Assembly: GCA_964019135.1 (NCBI GenBank)
Contig: OZ025264.1
Span: forward strand, 1,922,001 to 1,986,000
Length of the DNA stretch: 64,000 bases
Reading direction: 5' to 3'
From: Arenicola marina
Taxonomy: Eukaryota; Annelida; Polychaeta; Arenicolidae
Below, piece by piece: positions 10,291 to 22,805 of the stretch. The notes below the pieces were generated by a model. That model was given only the letters and a program-made list of their open reading frames with translations, made no database searches and had not been told where the DNA came from. The translations under genes and the position numbers were made by a program. The first letter of the stretch is position 1, and the number at the start of each line of letters is the position of its first letter.

Positions 10291-13200
10291 CTGTCACGGT
10301 GCAAGAACCCAACAATAATTATAGAAATATGTTAATATGCGTACTAGAAACATCGATGCAACTTCTCATACTTTGCCGGCGACTCCGGAAGAAGAATATA
10401 ACAACAAAAATGACAACACATTAATGTGCAAACATTTGTATAAACCTGGATACAAGTTCCAAATCAGCATGCGCTGTCATGGTTCCTGCGACCAAAGAAG
10501 TATAAGGATGGATCAATAACCTCAGTGGAACACTAATATGCCTTATAGAACCATAACTTCCTGTCATGGTTCTTGTGACCCGAAAAGAAGACGATAATTA
10601 TAATAGTAATCCTCTATGTATGCTATAGAAACATGATGAATCACTCCAATAATACCCATCACTCTCGCACAGACATGTGTATGCGCTACGTAACACAGTT
10701 ACGTATAAATGAACACCTTCAGAGCGTGATGCTGAAAGCTTTGTGTGATAGATCAAGTCTTTGTCCTTTTCTTCACTTTCACCCACCTTCTTTGGTTTTA
10801 TCAGAGATCAGTTCTTGGTCCTGAACAGCGAAAGCCTGGAAACCATAGTATCAGCATATATATTAGTAAAAAAACTGGTGCATATGTGAAGTGGCCGACT
10901 ACAAGCTTGGTATTATCTCTCAAATATATTGTTCTAGCCTGGTTGGATCTACCTTCTTGAAATTCACGGCACTGAATCTGCGCAACATATTTGTTGCAAA
11001 TACAGTTGGTATGTGTTAATGCATTTGTAATCACCTTATATGAATAGTCCACATTTTACGGGTTAAACTGTGGAATATAATGCGGTTGGTCAATGTTTGC
11101 TCGTGAAACACGTTCAGAAAGATGAATTTTGCCCAGCAATTGCGCTTTTCGCGCCCTGGACCCCAGTCCGCGGTGGTTCCGACTTCATCAGTCACGAAAC
11201 GCCCGAACTTCATGCACCATTGCGCTGTAGATTTTAGCTGATAGTGTTGCCTCTTTTTATTCGCGCAGACATGCTTTCGCAGTAAAATGTTACATCAGTA
11301 TTTGCGTACTGTGATTATGTTATATCCTTGTGCAGGAAAAACATTGGCGCTAACCCACAAACTAACTTTAAAATTACCTACCGACATCAATCATGTGTTA
11401 TTTAATAAGTAACCTACCACTGTCACTCCTAGATCTTCAGGTTTTACCCCACGGCCCAAATATATATCCTGGAGTTCTACTAGCTGTTGTTATGAGACAA
11501 CGCACAGCAGACCAAACCTTCCTTGCGTAACAACAATACAATGGGTGTGTTATGTACACCAGGGCACAAATCACACTTCGCTTACGGGCACTCACCCCAC
11601 TTAATATCATTGCGATACACGGTAGTATATAAAGCAATATCTTGTAATGAAGCTTTAATTTCAAACCAGGACATTTCAATACGTTTGTTCAATATGTTCT
11701 GGTAAAATCATAATCCGCACTTACTGATAGCAATCGTACATTTTTGCTCAAACACAGTTTCATAACAAGGTCATTTAGTTATGTCTATCATTACAAATGG
11801 TGTAAGGTGGACGTGATCTAGACCTTTACTGTTTCCGCATTTAAACAAGTTATCCCCCACAAGCATTCCTGTTGTGGCTCTTAGGACTGCCAAAACGGTT
11901 GGAACTGCATGGAGAAAACTCGTAATGAAAGCAGCTCGTTGGTCTAATAGAGGGAACTGACGGAAAACTTGCATAAAGACGCATAATCAGTAGCACGCTC
12001 ACCTGGATGACTTTGTTGTCTGAAGGGCGCAGAACAAAGTGGACGTTGTTCACCGAGGTCTTTTTATGTCTATGGAAGAACAGCAGCACCTCGCCGTGCA
12101 GGACTTTAGCACAGTACTCTGGTGGGATCTCCAGACCTCCGGCACCGATAGCAGGGAAGGCTATCGAGCGCAGTTTCTGTCTATGGGCGCCTTCCAAACA
12201 CTGCCTCACCACATGATGCATGTACTACGGCGAAAGACACTGGCGAGAATGTTTCATAACATCAATCCTTGCATACGAATGGAACTAGCAATGATGTAAC
12301 AATGCACGTTTCGAATCACTAATATGAGCTGTTACAAGGGCGCTTATATGGTCACTTGGAAAGTGGATCCCTGAATTCCAATGAATTTTTTTTTAGCGCA
12401 GCTGTCGAAGCTCACCCAATAAAAGTTCGACTTTGTAAACCAGTTAGTTTTTGTGACGCAACTTGATATTAACCCATACACGTTTGGCACTGGAATATGA
12501 AACATAAACCCCGATATTTGATAACCCATGGGCGGATCCAGGGGAGGGGATCCAGGAGGTCGGGACCCCCCTCCGCTTTGATGAAAGAAGGACGTCATTG
12601 TTTAATGCAAACTTTAGGCCACCTAAGGCGTAGACCCACACCCCTTCCTTTTGAGAAAGAACGCTATCTGAGGCGTGACCTCCCGTCCGGTCGCCAAAAT
12701 ATGGTGCACCTCTCGGTCGCAAGTTTCAATAGACCCCCTCTCCCCTCACACCCTGTTAAATGCCTTGATCCGCCCCTGTGACAAATGCTCGTATAAAAGC
12801 AATGCATATCTATATGTAGGGCATTGATTCGCATTTGGCAATGTACAGTATTTTCATCATCGGAAGGGGGCGGGGGTACCATGATTTGAATAGTATATAT
12901 ATGCATGTTTTGTCGGGGAAAGACTTATCATGTCACCGAAACACATTTACCATTACTAAAATGTCATTTTGTTACTTTGTGAATAAATATGAAACCTTTT
13001 ATGAACATTTTTGGGGGGGGCATTTTTTTACAGCGTGAAAATTCGTCTTGCGTAATTAAAAGCTCTTCATAGTATATTCAGATGATACTTTCTCACAGTA
13101 AGGTAGCTAATTAAAATCATAATTATTCAACCCCGTAAGCCCCCTTGCAGCATGGTGTAAGTAAGTTGATTTAGCATTGTTCTCGAGTAAAATGCGTGGT

Positions 13201-16200
13201 AAAATAGAAGTAAAGTACGCGTCACATTGATATAGAAACACACATGGAACACATGTCACCAATACCAACCACCAGACTCTTTCCTTGCGGACAGTCCCAT
13301 TTCTGCAGGATGCCATGAAATATATAGGTTGTCCGTAGGGCGCCGCCACTGGTTGCTACAACGTTACCCGGCTCTTTCGTGGTTGCAGATTGCTTGCACT
13401 CTTCTTGGATATCAGATCCTGCGACCCTCAGGATGGCCGCCGAAAGACGGCCAGCAGAAAGGTCAAGGTCGCGGCTCGTGGTGTTCACTATGACGTCAAC
13501 CTAAGAAGTAATCAGTTTCTAACTACCTCCCAGACATACAACGACACTTGTATAGACTGTTATTTGAATGGGTGACTTGAAATGTGCTTGCGAAGCAGTG
13601 ACTAGTATTCATTCAGTGAGTGGACTTGCAGGTAATTGAGGGCACCAACACCTTGCCGCGTAGCATCGACCGCAATACATTACTAATAACACACTTAACT
13701 GCATGTGAACAAAATATCAACAAACACAAAGTGATACAACTCACCTCCTCATCGGTAATGGAACCCGTCAATGTGGTTACAGTTAGTCGGCCATCAACAG
13801 TGTAACCTAGGTCAATAAACAATGAACAAGAACTCAGTAGAACACTGATGATAATTGAAATCGGCTTTGAGTCAAAGAGCGTGTCTTTTGAAATATGCTG
13901 ACGTTATATGATGATTATTATTTCACTTATTAATAACTAAGGCTATTTCTTCATTCCAGTAGCTTAACTATTGCATATACCGAGTCCCTTGATTTGAACT
14001 TTAAATTGAAAAGAAAAGCGTCGTTTCGGCGTTAAGGCGTGAACCATGTGCGCAGTCTATAAACCGATATTGACATACTTTTATAGCTAAATCGTGCTTT
14101 TAGTTCCGTCATTCCTGGAAACGGTAGTAAGATCGGAGCATACTGTTTGTATTATTCAGATGGCCATTCCACAACTCTTGATGAATTTGGAAGTCGATAT
14201 CTGAAGGCGTTCGTGCCCAAATTGCCCACTTAATGCTGAATTGGGCTCGCTGAAAGCGCCATTTAGCCCAAATTGAACCCCTAGGATGCGTGTGCTGGAT
14301 AAGCACAATTTAACCGATGCTGTTCAACGCGAGCTCTTTTCCCAGATAGAAGGCGCTATTTCGATTGAATACGTCTAAATCTCGATTTTCTGTGTGTGCT
14401 TGGTCACGCCATGATCCGTGTTCTCAGATTCACCATTGCTAAAATATGGAGCACTCTAGCGCCGAAGCTAAGAGTGCTATGCTAAAAGCAAATGCGGATT
14501 CTTTGCCCAAGTCGATGTTTGCACGTCTTTTTGCAACCAGTCCAGACTCTCAGGGAGGGGTGCACCTCTTGCGAGCACTCTAACGGCCAAACTAAGCGCC
14601 CTAGAGCAATTCTATCGAGATTTACCATAGACAAGATGACTCGCCTCATGCCAAATCTGGGTTATCTAGGTCAAATATTAACCGAGTTATGGCTCTTTGA
14701 ACTTCGAATCGCCACTTAACGCGAGGTGGACGTCAACTATTCCTGACACCTCGATGCCATTGGCACACATGACGTCACTGACGCTTACCAAATGAAACGA
14801 ATTGGCTTCTAACTTTTCATGTTACCTACTTATGAATTAATAGTGATATTACCTAGTGGCTAAATATGTGAAAATGAATTGATTTCAGAATTTCGTCGGG
14901 TAACGGTAACTTCGACGTCCTTTTTGGCGCACACGTTTCGGTACCGCAAAAAAGTTACCAACGGCAGCATTTGTCCCTCGATATACGGAACAACGTTAAA
15001 TAAATCGCAAGTCGCCATGAGGCATAATAACCGAGTAATGGCCTTTGTAAAACTAGAACGTCATGACGTCATGGTGGCATCATGACGTGACGCACGACAA
15101 CGTCCAAAGTTTGCTGTCACAACTCATTGGATTAAAGAGCTAGGCGATAACAAGGATAGTCCTTCAGCTATGGTTTGACGAAATGGCCAAAAGTTGCGTT
15201 AGTTCATCATTGCGGAGACACGGAGACCGACGACTACACAAAAGAACACTGCAGGCGGAGTGATATAACAACTAATTGGTTTCTTTCACTAGTTCTCTGG
15301 AGATGAATTTTTCCTACCATTTGGCGCCTAGAAACACAGCACTAGCATATTTTTCTGATTTTTGACCATTTTTCAAGGGGTACACAATCTCCATTCACTT
15401 ATCATTGGCGGCCCCGCAAAAGTGTCGTCCCACTTCGAAGCGCTCTAGCGCCGTAACTAGACAACATCCGCCTGATTGAAGCATTAAATGATCTGTAGAT
15501 GCTTATTGGCAACTAGTTGGCGAAAAGAATACAATTTTAGCATTTTTATCTGATTTTTGACGAGTTTTCTTTAAATGGCAAGAATATGTATGTTTACCAT
15601 TATGCCAGTGGCTTCGTTGCCATGGAAACAAACACAACGTTGAGATCGCCGTCCTTTTCTTATAACTTGCCTTAAGGTGATAGTACCTTACTGTGTGGCG
15701 AAGGAGATTGAACTAGTTTGAGTGGAAGCAGGTCATATTCACTCAAGTTCATTGTTTCCCATAGGATCCCATGTTAAACGATTTCGACTATATACCGAAA
15801 AGTAATATGGCTATGTCACCATGTTCTCCGATTATGAGGCAGCTTAGCATTATTCATCAACGGCTGCAAGCATTAAGTGATGGCTTGAATATGACGCCCG
15901 TGTGAGCCTCTTCTAGCACTAAAAAGTCGTATCTTTCAGCATTGGTCAAATTTAGAAAAAACCTGCGACGTCACTTTTTGATCCAATTGCATATGGTTAG
16001 AACTGTGGCTACTAGGTATTATGTTTAACTAATGCAAACATTCCGGTGTTGCTTGCTGGAGGCACTTGTGAAATATGATTTTTTCCCAGAATGAGAGATC
16101 TAGGAATTCAACATGGGACGTCCCATAGAGAAATGCCATCGGCCCTGGAACCGGAAGTAAGATAGGAACGTATCCTTTTTAGTTCACAGCTGTAAGAAGT

Positions 16201-18951
16201 CTACGCCATGATGCTACAACATGATGCATTTTAATGGGGGGTTTTCTGATTTGTGACGATGTTTTGTATGTACCAAAGGTTATGTCGTCGTGACGTCACC
16301 TAATGGCTTGGAAAGCTTTAAGATTCGATTCAAGTCATCTCAATTCATATTTCTATCATTCATTAGAACATCATAGAGATAAATTTATGCTAAAGGTGTC
16401 AAAAAGGAATTTTTTTTACATGCGTTTTGCCCAAAATCTATGACCTCATTTTGCTTGAAATGAGTACAACGCATCAAAAAGTGAACACAAACAAAAACTG
16501 CACCTTAAAGGGTAGCACATTTTGAAACTTACCAGACATCTCTAGCTTTAATATTAACGGAGATATAAGCGGTTTTAGTTGAAACAGATAAAAAATATCG
16601 CTGTGAACTTTACCTTGGAGCTTTCGACCTACGTTGACGAGTATGCTGTAGCAATACTGCCTAGCTATTAGGTATTAAATACCTCGAACCGATGCATACA
16701 GCCGTTAGGCCACAAGGATACTTCACATCTTAGCGTGAGCAAGACATACTTACAAACAAGCAAACAAACACGATTGACCGACATATGATGAAAATTTTCG
16801 TCATAATAACAGGTCCGGTAAAACTACGAAAGACCTGTTAGAAGCATGTTAAGCTAGAACATATATCTAAAGACATAATACTGATGTAATGAGATCCCGT
16901 CATTAACAATGGACATGTGAACATATTTGGCGCGCCAATAGTCAAAATCGAGCGCTATCAACAATGCGTATCTCAACATATTAAAACATATAAAATGAGT
17001 GTGAAGAACTGGCCATGCAGATAAGAGGTGCGTTGTTGGAACACCACATATGCAAACGTCTATGTGTGTGCAGTGATGAAGTGTCTTTCTTCGAAAGTAT
17101 TATAGGTTACTACCGGAAACATGGGTCCCTGTATGTACCTGCCATTCATTTTCCATTGCAAATGGGAAATAGAAAAAGACAAATGTTTTATTTTATTTTA
17201 CCTGTTTCAAATGGGTTAAAGGTACATATTTCGTTCACCATTCGTTTCCCATTGAAAAAACGGAATTTGAGTATCTTGACTAGCGCACAGAAAACGGGGA
17301 ACCAGGCAGGACGAAGATAGGGTGGGATGTGGAGGTGGGGATAGGAGGGGGGGGGGGGGTGAACGGCGCGTGCTGGCGTGGCCCTAGAAGTTGCAAACTG
17401 CTTGACTGCCGCTGCGGCCCAACACCAGGAGATTCGAGGGGAGGGCACTGAAACACAGATCTGGTAGAGGGTGCCGCGGGTACCCCTCGATGCCTGAGAG
17501 TGCAAACATCTTTGATGAAAAAGCTACCCATATAGAACGGACAGTTGTGATAAATACAGATAGAACTGATATTGATAAACTTCCGACCGTGTGTGTGTGT
17601 GTATGGAGGTGGGGGGGGGGGACCATTACATATTGTTTTTTCTTGTATTTTTCTCTGTTCAGGGCCTCTATTGAGCGGTTGGTTCTGTAAATTCTTTGGT
17701 TTCATGCAGACACCTGTTCGGTTTATTCTTTTTTCTCGGCAAACCCGATCGATGAAAGCACATTGTCAGCGCCCCCCCCCCATCTCCCCCCCCCGGTTGC
17801 GAGTTTTAAAATATCCGCTCTATAGGGTTTTTTCATCATAAATGTCCGCTCTATAGGGGTATCTTTTTCATCACACATGTCCGCTCTCTCAGGCATCAGG
17901 GGTCACCCGCAAACCCCCGAGTATGGTAGGAGTTTCGGCCCTAAACGTGGGGGCTGGGGCCGAGGCCGGGGCCGGGGCCGGGGCCGGCTCCCCTCCCCCC
18001 CCCCGCGCCCCCATCCCTGGATCCGTCCCTGCTTGCTGGACACATATCGCATACTGTTCTCCCACTCTCCATATGGCATGCGCGGCCTACCCACACCACT
18101 GCGGTCAGCATGGCCGCCGCCAAAACAACGTAAGCCTTTCGTGTCTGACGTCGCAACTATCAAGGCCACGCTAGCACGCACCGTGCACGCTAACCCCCCC
18201 CCCCTCCCCGCCCATCCCCACCTCCACACCCCACCCTTCGCCCGTCCTGCCTTGTTCCTCGTTTTCCGCTATATAGCACACTCAAATGAGAAATAGGAAA
18301 TGGATTGATTTTTCCATTTTTCGTTTTCGTTTTGCAAAGGGAATTGGGTGAAGGAAAGATGTACCTATAACCCATTACGCATTTGATATAGGTGAAAAGA
18401 AATAAGAAGGCATGTCCTTCCCCCCCCCCCCTCCCCGCCCATCCCCACCTCCACACCCCACCCTTCGCCCGTCCTGCCTTGTTCCTCGTTTTCCGCTATA
18501 TAGCACACTCAAATGAGAAATAGGAAATGGGTTGATTTTTCCATTTTTCGTTTTCGTTTTGCAAAGGGAATTGGGTGAAGGAAAGATGTACCTATAACCC
18601 ATTACGCATTTGATATAGGTGAAAGGAAATAAGAAGACATGTCCTTTTCCCATTGCCCATTTGAAACAGGTAAAAGTAAATGAGGCAACATTTTACTTTT
18701 TCTATTTCCCATTTGCAATGGAAAATGAACGGCAGGTACATACACGGACCAACATGGCTCCTCTCTACCTTGGCCGTGACCATTGTCACGATGTGAGCTG
18801 CAAAACTTTACGCGTCCTACTTATGACAACATTATTAGCCTACCGCATAATTCCGTGTTAGTCTGACCCGCTGCTTTGTCGAGCTCCTTTGCCTGTATCT
18901 TGTTGCGCTTGAGAAGACGGACCAGTGCTTTGACGGTCAAGAAATCATCAA
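8998..18951 (-). CDS. Macro domain-ART protein, PARP14/15-like, copy 1
   Basis: The spliced model reads from 18,951 to 8,998: 18,951-18,844; 13,806-13,745; 13,500-13,270; 12,224-12,003; 11,698-11,596; 11,479-11,418; 10,820-10,787; 10,290-10,157; 9,950-9,773; 9,287-8,998. Each junction has GT and AG and all phases agree, giving about 473 residues without a stop; the N-terminus is not located. Order: a helical stretch of unknown type, one macro domain, about 55 unassigned residues, a short linker, then the ART domain. Known relatives, PARP14 and PARP15, are mono-ADP-ribosyltransferases of vertebrate antiviral defence; macro domains bind or remove ADP-ribose. Role here is inferred. The first intron carries two large insertions. 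Except for the last two exons it is nearly identical to copy 3. Confidence 0.8.
11035..11224 (-). other. Unassigned open segment in PARP copy 1 intron
   Basis: A minus-strand frame of about 60 residues (FGRFVTDEVGTTADW near its start) sits between plausible AG and GT sites. Its length (190) does not fit the phases of the exons on either side. It is present unchanged in copy 3 and absent from copy 2. It could be an alternative exon or part of a small repeat; I do not include it in the gene model. Confidence 0.25.
12003..13806 (-). CDS. Macro domain exons, copy 1
   Basis: Three exons. The 62-base exon (13,806-13,745) gives YTVDGRLTVTT...TDEE. The 231-base exon (13,500-13,270) continues VDVIVNTTSRDLDLS, the ADP-ribose-binding strand and loop, with IQEEC and IFHG motifs. 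The 222-base exon (12,224-12,003) holds IAFPAIGAGGLEIPPE, the second nucleotide-binding loop, and ends at CAG/GTGAGC. Together about 170 residues, a normal macro domain. VNTTS is like the central macro domains of PARP9/14, which bind ADP-ribose. Whether it has hydrolase activity cannot be judged from sequence. Confidence 0.88.
12527..12778 (+). mobile_element. hAT-like MITE in copy 1 macro intron
   Basis: A 252-base element with terminal inverted repeats CATGGGCGGATCCAGG and (inverted) CAGGGGCGGATCAAGG. The flanks TGATAACC and TGACAAAT look like a decayed 8-base target duplication, the hAT size. No transposase. The same insertion is in copy 3 (58,158-58,409), and none was seen at the matching place in copy 2, so it predates the copy 1/3 duplication. 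Confidence 0.75.
13832..16808. mobile_element. Noncoding dispersed repeat, about 3 kb, in PARP copy 1 intron
   Basis: In copy 2 the flanks of this stretch are nearly adjacent (46,440-46,475), so about 2.97 kb is extra here. Part of the same sequence (15,110-16,760) recurs at 38,540-40,085, so it is a dispersed element. It has no long open frame. Internal similar segments include CTGGAACCGGAAGTAAGAT-like and CTCTAGCGCC motifs and several TGACGTCA-type palindromes. I saw no clear terminal repeats, and class is unknown. Also present in copy 3. Confidence 0.6.
17124..18750. mobile_element. 1.6-kb TIR element in PARP copy 1 intron
   Basis: The left end GGTCCCTGTATGTACCTGCC and the inverted right end GGTCCGTGTATGTACCTGCC are near-perfect and continue as a much longer inverted repeat (TTTTCCATTGCAAATGGGAAA and beyond). 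Flanks share AACATG as target duplication. Copy 2 has the empty site near 46,765 (GGAAACATGGTGCATC). The interior is rich in C and G runs and has no transposase, so it is non-autonomous. Superfamily not assigned. Confidence 0.8.
18194..18647 (+). repeat. 227-base tandem duplication inside the TIR element
   Basis: Two copies offset by 227 bases (CCCTTCGCCCGTCCTGCCTT at 18,234 and 18,461), each with a C-rich run, a Pu/Py-rich segment and part of the subterminal repeat. Long minus-strand frames here are by-products. Confidence 0.85.
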
Positions 18952-19307
18952 CTGAAATGAATCGTGGGTGGCGTAGGCGCCGTGATGTCAAAATGAAGGT
19001 CCTGGACATCACAATGTCAATTAATCAACTCACTCGCGAGTAAATGCATACACATACTGCCGACATGCGTATTTGACTGGTCATATGCAGGACATGATAA
19101 TTGTGGTCTTCCGAGATAACGAGGTCTCCTGTTCCAATTCGAATTTTGACTATTAAGTCAAGTCGTGCCTCCAGTGGTGCACCAAGTAATGACTCAATAA
19201 CCTTTACGTTTGTGGTATTTCCAAGAATAGCTCACACGTAACGACGCATACAACATTGCATCATTATCTCAATAAATGGAAGAATTATACTTGATACAGG
19301 GACTTAC

Positions 19308-19359
19308 GAACTTTGCATTGGCGATTTTTTTCCATTTCTCCGCGTTAAGTGTCTTGCTC
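19308..19359 (-). other. Candidate 5' exon of PARP copy 1
   Basis: A 52-base segment between CCTGTGG-side AG acceptor and GTAAGT donor, with an equal-length partner upstream of copy 2 (47,276-47,327). The conserved sites suggest an exon. However, the frame open in copy 2 (DPDTQRD) has a stop here, and the phase does not fit the next exon in every reading. Possibly noncoding or decayed. Confidence 0.3.
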
Positions 19360-21876
19360 CTGTGGAATGAAGGAGACAACAAGAGACCATTCCGCCATTG
19401 TCTTCCAAGTAAATAGCAGCATACCGGTAAATGTATCAGTACATATACAATAACTTACTATGAAGTTATCCGTTGCTCATATGTAAACGGGATGGCTGTG
19501 GTAACTCACTGATTTTTCACAAACCCAGATCACCCCCAGTAGAAGGTTGGGCAATATATTAGACAGGAATCATCTAGGATCGTATACCGGTAATGGGGAA
19601 GGGGGGGGGGAGTCATTTATATGGAGTTATCTCTCCGAAGAATTGACAATTGGGGCGAGGGCTAAGCGCAACGTTAATTTGACATAACGTAAGACACAGC
19701 GAGGTACGAAAGACCAAACAGAATCAAGGGAAATATCTGCCATCCGGCCTGATGGGAACGTTTACACACTTGTACAGGTAAATACATGCATGTGCTTAAC
19801 GTGTATGATGTCATTTTGGGGGTTGATGGTGCTATTTTATATATTTTTATGTAATTAGGGAGATATTGTGCGGGCATTGATTTAAAGGACGAGATGATTT
19901 TTATCGGAGAGTTACTGGTTAAACTGTCTCCAAGTTAGGTCTGCAATTGTTTTAAAGTGTGACCAGGATGACGTTTGATGTAGGCTGGAATATAAGTATA
20001 TGTGAATATAAGTGAAACTTTCTTGTGGAAAATAGTATTATTCGCCAATGGAAATATGTATTAAATTCACCACGTGTTTACAATTGGGATAAGAGGCGCC
20101 ATAGTTTAGTTACCTAGCGTGTAGTGTCAACTGTGTCGCCATGGCGGTGTATATCCTTTGGTGCATAGATTTGACTGGAAAACTGAAGACGGCTGTATGT
20201 ACAGATGAAAAACCCGGGGATCAGTATTTGTTGTTTTGTCCGACATCTTGGAATTGAGTGCCAAATGATAAATTTAGTCATGTATTTCGTGCTTTAATGG
20301 TAGCTGCAGTATAATGAACTGTGGTTTTGACCAAGCTAGGTTGTGATTTAGTGTTCCAGACGGATAGAACAGTGGGACTAAGATAAGATAAGATAAGATA
20401 AAGTTTTATTTAACGTCGGTATGTAAAAGTCAACAATAAACATTAGCACACGTGCTATTGACCGACAAAGCTATAACTTAACTTGTTCTTTTCAAGCCGC
20501 ATAACAGTTGGTTTATAGTGTCTATCGAGATTTAACTTAACTTGTTTGCGTATCTTATTAATTTGATTGCATAAATTGGTTCAATACAGGGTGTCTGTCT
20601 GACTGGTATTGATATTACAGCGGGTGGTTAATTTGTTTCCTGTATTTTCAAGGTGTTTTACTGGTACTTAACCGGGGTTTTACGGGTGTTTCACGTTTGC
20701 TGCTGACAACCGAATAAATCGTCACGATCATTATGGCGTTTGTGTTGTCCTCACCATCAACATCACTACATAAACATGCTGTACCACTATGGTATCCACG
20801 CTAAACACGGAGGCTTTTCAGTAGGTGGCGCTACGCAAGCTCTGCCTTTACCGCTGCTGTCGGCAGGGGGCACATTTCAATATCCTCGAAGAGCGGTCAA
20901 ATCAGCTGTAATTTCTTGCAACATTATAATTTTCAAGAATAAAACATAACAATAACGATCTATGTGTATTTAACAAAGCAAAAAACATCTTGCACCCTAT
21001 TATAATTGTGACTCAACTCTTTCTTTTCATCAATGGATACCGTTAGTTATTAGGCTTAGGCTGGGTCCCCGACACGAATTTGCAGAAGTGCGCGTTTCTC
21101 CTATCAATTTGTCAAAATGCATTGAGGAAGTAGCCGACAACAGATATAATGGAGCCCTAATGAAGGCAGAGAGTGTCATTCCACCAAGTTAAAAATCAGC
21201 GGACAATGTACACTTGACCCGGGCACTTCATTGGTTGTGCCTTAGTGGATGATTGACAGTCTTGAACGGTGTATTGTCGGGTCATTAGGGCAGCGCTGTA
21301 CATCCGCAATGGCGACCATTACCCGCAGAAAATAAAAATTAGCACATACATATCATCACACCAATCGCGAAAAATACTGCGAGTTGGCACGTTGACACTC
21401 ATTTCTTCCGTTCCTGGTTTGCAATGTGGGACACGTTAATTTTTTGTTATTGAACACGCTGCATTTGCCCTCTGCATTGGGACAACTGCGAGCCGTAATC
21501 GGTATGGTAGTGCACACTTCAAAAGATGCATTAGTTGGCCTCCCCGATAGGCGTCGCCGGAAGACAAAAACGATAATAAAAACGACGAGACCTCATTCTC
21601 AGGCAAATTGTCAACTTTGAAATTCATAGTATTCGAATTTGCTGTCATAAACCATTCAGAATAGCATTGTACCGGTGTAGATAAGTTGGATGGTGAGTGC
21701 CTATCCACACACCGACGAGGGCTCTGGAAAGTTAAGGCCGGGTGATAGGGAGTCGGGGGAAGTTCCGACAGCACAAAGGATAGGGGAGTGGGAGCGTGGA
21801 AGCGAGTGAGTCCTCTAAACCGTAGTTCATACAAAGCTGCGCACAATGATATAGATTACCAGTTACAGTGACATAC
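19360..21876. other. Intergenic stretch upstream of PARP copy 1
   Basis: No gene recognised in about 2.5 kb. The only clear features are a G-run near 19,597 and the AAGAT microsatellite listed separately. Short frames have no domain or paralogue support. Confidence 0.5.
20381..20415 (-). repeat. AAGAT microsatellite at a possible retroposon tail
   Basis: Several AAGAT units followed by AAGTTTTATTTAAC. On the minus strand this reads as an AATAAA-type signal followed by a short tandem tail, the usual look of some LINE or SINE 3' ends. The body of the element to the right is not recognised. Confidence 0.4.
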
Positions 21877-21985
21877 CTGGTGGTAATGGCAGGTCGCCCA
21901 CGGCATACGTAGAAACCACAGCGTCACGATGTTGTAGATCACTCGTACTCCAGAACATATACTACACAAGCGAGTAGCCGTGATG
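21877..21985 (-). other. Exon-like segment X, copy 2
   Basis: Related to 5,549-5,655 and to 40,499-40,596, with the GTATGT donor kept. The reading frame diverges. See the first copy. Confidence 0.25.
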
Positions 21986-21999
21986 CATTCTGTCCCGGT

Positions 22000-22805
22000 C
22001 AATAACATACGATGAGCTGTCAATAAGTCCGAGGATCAAATACAGGGCAAAGGTAAAACTCTCAAGTATGGAAAGCCGTGCAAGTCTTGAATACGAGGAA
22101 TTCATCTACCTTGCATATGGACGCGGATTACTATGCGATCTTTCATCGACATCCACATGTTAATAGCCGCCGGCGGTTTTACTTCATTCGGAATGCGCCG
22201 AAACAAATACACGGAGAAACGTAGCTTGTGACATGCAATTTTCCATATATGTGTAATGTATGTGTAACATCATAACATTATAAGATGGAGAACCTGAACA
22301 ACAATCGTGTAAGAGGCGGACTTGGAGCTCTGATGGTGTAAAAGATGAACCATGTGTACGTTAACGCCATGGTAATCCCATAAGGCTTCGAGAGGACTCT
22401 GACGCGAGTGGTTACATCCCTGTTGCTGGTTGTAGTTTTTCCTAGAGTGCAGTGCGTCAATGATATATTATGTCTTTTTTTCTGTACTGCACGTTGTGCC
22501 AGAAGATTGTAACGATAACTACATCGTACATCGTACAGCTGCCAGGCTCCACCCTGAACGTCGGGTATGGGGTCTGTGAAGGCAATATGGAAACTAATAG
22601 CGGGCCTGATGTGTTAAAAACATGTGATAAGACATATCGGTACCAATTGATCGCTCTGTTGCCTATTATAAGTCCTTTGTATTTTTCGGGCAACTATGCG
22701 GGATTGAGGGAACGTGACCTACGCAAACAGCACGCGACTCTTGCCGCATTTGGAAGCAAATCCATCAGCTAACTATGAAAAGGCTCACTAGATGGCGGTA
22801 CTACT
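22000..22805. other. Noncoding flank block, third copy
   Basis: Homologous to 5,690-6,200 and to 50,750-51,449 plus 53,072-53,290. At 22,549 it has the uninterrupted CCACCCTGAACGTCGGGTAT, the empty site for the large element at 51,450. No gene recognised. Confidence 0.6.

Larger units (their letters stand above)
9930..18390 (+). repeat. Recent segmental duplication, left copy
   Basis: Matches 55,560-64,000 with a constant offset of 45,630 to 45,631 until the C-rich region near 17,350. Differences are isolated. The true right end is not visible, as the other copy meets the window edge. Confidence 0.9.

Noticed and set aside
10787-12003. WWE domain between macro and ART domains
   Set aside because: No paired Trp/Glu pattern of the right spacing in the small exons; the segment stays unassigned.
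12497-12781. 94-residue plus-strand frame, and antisense frames over the same place
   Set aside because: Covers the hAT-like MITE; the same frame recurs at 58,128 only because the MITE was duplicated.
17280-18296. Proline- and glycine-rich frames up to 141 residues on both strands
   Set aside because: They run across C/G tracts inside the TIR element and change with tract length between copies 1 and 3.
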